DNA of 64,000 nucleotides from Aquimarina brevivitae (GTDB taxonomy: Bacteria; Bacteroidota; Bacteroidia; Flavobacteriales; Flavobacteriaceae). The position numbers and the translations under genes are program-made. Location: positions 29,774-93,773 of the forward strand of contig NZ_SGXE01000008.1 in the NCBI RefSeq assembly GCF_004216895.1, read 5' to 3'. Of this stretch, positions 61,344 to 64,000 are shown piece after piece (the stretch's first letter is position 1; every line of letters begins with the position of its first letter). Below the pieces are notes generated by a model. It did not search any database, was not told the origin of the DNA, and saw nothing but the letters and a program-made list of their open reading frames with translations.

Positions 61344-61973
61344 TTATATATCACCGGTAATAGGTGGAGGAGGTGGAGGAGGTGGAGTTTCTATCCTTTC
61401 CTTTAACCATATTTTTAGATCGTATTTGGTATTTAAGTCTTCGTACGAATTGATTAATTTATTTAAGGTTTGAGAAAAACTTTTAATACTTTCGTCATTA
61501 TCGTAAGAGATAAAAATGATGACTTTTTCTGGACTATCACTATAATTTGAATCCGCCCCATTATTGTTATAATCTTTTTTCAAAATACTTGTTAAGTTAT
61601 TTAAATGATAGTGTTTTTCACCTTTGAATATTGAGTCGTTATGAATTTCGATAGTATTTCTGCGATAAATTAGAATACAACCAAACCTGTCCCAACAAGG
61701 ATTTCTGAAATAAATGGTCTTCATTTCTTTGTTAGTTTTGAGCATTACTTTAGGTATGCTATCACTACAGGTAATCTCATCAGTTCGTTTGACTAAATCT
61801 TTCCAACTATTGAATCGACTCAATTCCAGTTTAACACTGATACTGTCATTTTTCGAATTCCAAATTCCGTATTTTTTTAGAACTAATTGCTTTTCTTTTA
61901 GATCAGAATTTTGACATCCAATTATTGTCAGAATGAGTAAAGTGAAAAATGATATTTTGATGTAATTCCTCAT
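61344..61973 (-). CDS. Small lipoprotein with a C-terminal polyproline tract, cassette-like gene 2
   Basis: This is a 209-residue lipoprotein (lipobox LTIIGC, cysteine 20). The mature part is mixed alpha/beta, includes two conserved-looking cysteines (CSDS and NPCWDRFGC), and ends in eight prolines followed by ITGDI. The proline tract comes from a GGTGGAGGA-type microsatellite on the plus strand (61363-61386), a slippage-prone sequence. No family is recognised. It lies between the two copies of the 137-bp repeat. Confidence 0.65.
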   Translation of the reverse strand: MRNYIKISFFTLLILTIIGCQNSDLKEKQLVLKKYGIWNSKNDSISVKLELSRFNSWKDLVKRTDEITCSDSIPKVMLKTNKEMKTIYFRNPCWDRFGCILIYRRNTIEIHNDSIFKGEKHYHLNNLTSILKKDYNNNGADSNYSDSPEKVIIFISYDNDESIKSFSQTLNKLINSYEDLNTKYDLKIWLKERIETPPPPPPPPITGDI

Positions 61974-62031
61974 TTATTTAATGGACCAAAATGGCATTGT
62001 ATATAGTTTGTTACGTTCTTTAATCACCTAC

Positions 62032-62167
62032 TTTAGCAAATACATATCAATTAGAGAATCTGCGTCCTGATAGTTAATGGAATTCCTTTCTGCAAGTCTT
62101 GCGCCTTTCCAAAAATACAATTACTACTCGATTCATCAATTCGCTGCTAATATCACATATATGGTGT
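62032..62167 (-). repeat. 137-bp intergenic repeat, copy 2
   Basis: This is the homologue of 61189-61325 in the next intergenic gap. It ends in GGTGTTAGC, where copy 1 has GGTGTCG. The central palindrome has decayed to GATAGTTAATGGAATT. Between them the copies enclose exactly one gene. Confidence 0.92.
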
Positions 62168-62176
62168 TAGCAAATG

Positions 62177-63004
62177 TTATTTTAGTAAATCGATATAAAT
62201 GTTATTGGTTGATAACTTATTGTCTATTGCAAACTTAGTAAAATTAACATATAGCGAGTCAGTGGTACTTTCTTTGTAAATGAATCTTGTATCAGATATA
62301 TAACCTATGAATGTGAAATTTCTGAAATTTTTATATGGAAATTTTATCGAATTGGTATCTGTTTCAATTTCTTTTACGACAATACAATCATCTTCTTCTT
62401 GAATATATCTAAAAGATATATTTCTTTGATAAATATATTCTTTAGGTAATGTATCTCTTGGTGAATAGAAATCAATTCTACCCTCCATAATGGAATCTTT
62501 TCTTCCAGTTATAATTAAATCAAAAAATTTACTTTTGGAAGAATCTAATACTCCATTGTTAAAATATCTAAACTCATTTAGAATTGTATCTTTCCTTTTT
62601 CTGTCAACATAAGCATCGATTATTTCTATTTGATTGTCTTTAAAATTATTCATTAATCTTACTTTGTAATATTTCTTTGTTGTATCAATTTCCAATTCGT
62701 TTTCAAGTTTTATATGCTTATTGTTGCAAAAAGAAAAAGTCAGACTTTCCACAGATAAAATTTTTTCAAATTCGATATCGTTGCTTAATTTTTCATCCGA
62801 GTATTTTGTAATTAAAAAGTCAAAAATACATTCACAAGCATTTTTACTTTTGCTAAAACCATTATCAGGAAGCAACTCAGCCATACAACCAATCATCATC
62901 GATTTTTGGTATACAGTTTTGCCGTATGATAAATTGAATAGGAAGTATGTTACTATGAAAAAAAGTATTAAAATAGAAACTAGTGTTATTATTGTTTTTT
63001 TCAT
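62177..63004 (-). CDS. Membrane-anchored protein of unknown function, cassette-like gene 3
   Basis: This is a 275-residue protein with an N-terminal hydrophobic segment (IITLVSILILFFIVTYFLF) that is either an anchor or an uncleaved signal. The outer part starts with two cysteine-containing motifs (IGCMAELLP, ACECIFDF), then mostly beta strands and charged residues. No known domain is recognised. Short sequences at both gene ends are complementary (ATTTGCTA at 63010-63017 and TAGCAAAT at 62168-62175). Confidence 0.62.
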   Translation of the reverse strand: MKKTIITLVSILILFFIVTYFLFNLSYGKTVYQKSMMIGCMAELLPDNGFSKSKNACECIFDFLITKYSDEKLSNDIEFEKILSVESLTFSFCNNKHIKLENELEIDTTKKYYKVRLMNNFKDNQIEIIDAYVDRKRKDTILNEFRYFNNGVLDSSKSKFFDLIITGRKDSIMEGRIDFYSPRDTLPKEYIYQRNISFRYIQEEDDCIVVKEIETDTNSIKFPYKNFRNFTFIGYISDTRFIYKESTTDSLYVNFTKFAIDNKLSTNNIYIDLLK

Positions 63005-63046
63005 TAAATATTTGCTATAGCCGATGTTATGGGCAGGGTTTATTTT

Positions 63047-63745
63047 TTAATCTTCCCATTCGACTTTGTCAGGATACATTTTCGAGTATTTAAAATCATC
63101 AAAGTCGGTGTAATATGTCGTAATCGGATAGCCTTCTTTTTCTTTTTTTCCTGTCCAAGTCAAATGAACTAAGGCAAATCTTTTAGAAAAATTCGTTTTC
63201 CTAATTTCTAACAATACATCGTCACTTCTCTGGTCGTGGCAAAAAGCTGAGATTTCTATATCCGATAGTTCGTGCTTTTTGGGTTTGCTTATGAAGCTAA
63301 AAATAGAATCGGTATTTGTTCCTAGTTCTTTTCTTAGCTCATCTTCAAAAGCAATTTTCTGTTCAATTTGAAGTTCATTCCAAGGCTCTTCAACAAATGG
63401 TCGAGGTGGTTTAGTTTGGAAATAGTCTTTTATTATTTTGCTGTCAACTCCTGCAAGGTTAATCCGTTTTGTTTCATTTGGTAGTTCTCTAATGTCGTCA
63501 ATTGTGTAACCACCTTCAGGAAAAAGAAAAAGTCCGTTTTCTAATTGAGTGTTTAGTCGTAACCCATTCCATTTTTTATAGTCGGGTTTGTTAGTCGCCC
63601 AAAACTCCCAAACGGCCTTTTGAATATTGTCGAAGTAATATTCAGTTGGAACAAAGTTTCCAGATAATCCGCCCATTGATTCGTCCTCAACTTGTAAGTC
63701 AGTCGTTCCAATTAGTTGTCTATTTGAGAATATTCTTGCTTTCAC
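63047..63745 (-). CDS. Unknown protein, cassette-like gene 4
   Basis: This is a 232-residue cytoplasmic protein starting with GTG at 63745 (MKARIFSNRQLIGTTDLQ). It shows alternating strands and helices and no motif I can name. Aromatic residues are frequent (YYFDNIQKAVWEFW, YYTDFDDFKY). It could be an immunity protein of a polymorphic toxin or another orphan cassette gene; both are speculation. GCCCATAAC (63764-63772) and its reverse complement GTTATGGGC (63026-63034) bracket the gene. Confidence 0.6.
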   Translation of the reverse strand: MKARIFSNRQLIGTTDLQVEDESMGGLSGNFVPTEYYFDNIQKAVWEFWATNKPDYKKWNGLRLNTQLENGLFLFPEGGYTIDDIRELPNETKRINLAGVDSKIIKDYFQTKPPRPFVEEPWNELQIEQKIAFEDELRKELGTNTDSIFSFISKPKKHELSDIEISAFCHDQRSDDVLLEIRKTNFSKRFALVHLTWTGKKEKEGYPITTYYTDFDDFKYSKMYPDKVEWED

Positions 63746-63768
63746 TTGGTTCGTTTTTCACCTTGCCC

Positions 63769-63908
63769 ATAACGGTCTCGTATAACCGTCAGTTACGGGT
63801 TTTATACTACTATTTTTTGATTAAGCACTGGCGTTAGTAATTCCGAGTGGATTCGGACAGCCTGTCCCGAGTTCTCGGAATAGTCGAATCCGCCGTAATT
63901 GCGGTTAG
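63769..63908. repeat. Right boundary of the cassette-like array with nested inverted repeats
   Basis: ATAACGGTCTC at 63768-63778 also occurs at 61146-61156. Further right are ATTCCGAG / CTCGGAAT (63840-63847, 63874-63881), GGATTCG / CGAATCC (63849-63855, 63885-63891) and a hairpin GGACAG C CTGTCC (63855-63867). Two of the stems interleave. The region has no coding potential and ends near GCGGTTAGC. Confidence 0.6.
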
Positions 63909-63965
63909 CATCTATGTAAAAGCAGCTTATCGTGTATCTTTAAGATGTACTAAAAATTAAAAGAT

Positions 63966-64000
63966 ATGAAAACACAACAAACTGCTACTGCTAAGTTATT
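63966..64000 (+). CDS. Start of a plus-strand gene truncated by the window end
   Basis: An ATG at 63966 opens MKTQQTATAKL and continues to the last base. Upstream bases AAATTAAAAGAT are A-rich, as is typical for start regions here. Only eleven codons are visible, so the product and even its reality are uncertain. Confidence 0.4.
   Translation, partial: MKTQQTATAKL

Overview
This window is a piece of the chromosome of a low-GC member of the Bacteroidota, almost certainly family Flavobacteriaceae. The evidence is the gene content (bacillithiol deacetylase, fused CcsBA, LptF/LptG next to FtsK and LolA, DUF6952, TPR-containing sensor kinases), the near absence of Shine-Dalgarno sequences, and several matches to the flavobacterial promoter pattern TTTG/TTG plus TAnnTTTG. 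No rRNA operon, phage, transposase or CRISPR array was seen. Layout: 1-7.5 kb holds the 3' end of gyrA, a TPR protein, a conserved small protein, a large BNR/Asp-box secreted protein and a LolA-like protein. 7.7-12.1 kb holds a histidine-rich secreted protein with a perfect 39-bp tandem duplication, a DEAD-box helicase, and a soluble multi-PAS kinase with a single-domain receiver. 12.2-23.1 kb is a Crp/Fnr-type regulator followed by a ten-gene, one-strand acyl-CoA/carbonyl catabolism operon. This operon has two acyl-CoA dehydrogenases, an APH-type kinase, three SDRs, two MDRs, a MaoC hydratase and a transglutaminase-like protein. The adjacent kinase and dehydrogenase look like a split version of ACAD10/ACAD11 or LvaA/LvaC, so degradation of 4-hydroxyacyl-CoA by phosphorylation and elimination is the leading hypothesis. 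A 22-bp perfect palindrome precedes the operon. 23.5-26.1 kb has a PepSY-like secreted protein and a LytTR/LytS two-component pair. 26.2-28.1 kb has tRNA-Ser(UGA) with two extra fragments of its 3' end, an M28 peptidase lipoprotein and tRNA-His(GUG). 28.2-34.6 kb is rich in thiol and redox functions: bshB1, a trans-sulfuration enzyme, AhpC-type peroxiredoxin, thioredoxin and Tpx, with a TPR hybrid kinase in between. 34.6-41.4 kb is a co-directional envelope and housekeeping block: DgkA-like kinase, FtsK, LolA, LptF/LptG and RibB with a degenerate GTP cyclohydrolase half. 41.4-51.3 kb has a DegT aminotransferase, nitroreductase, thioesterase, NhaC antiporter, CPBP protease, a DUF2520-KdsC-RdgB operon and CcsBA. 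51.4-60.5 kb is mostly minus-strand: a PPC-repeat lipoprotein, a NarL-type two-component system, a DUF885 lipoprotein and a GC-richer S9 peptidase. 60.6-63.9 kb is accessory: four small unrelated unknown genes, all on the minus strand. They are separated by homologous 137-bp intergenic repeats, and most have short complementary sequences at their ends, an organisation that resembles an integron-like cassette array without a visible integrase. The window ends in the first codons of a plus-strand gene.
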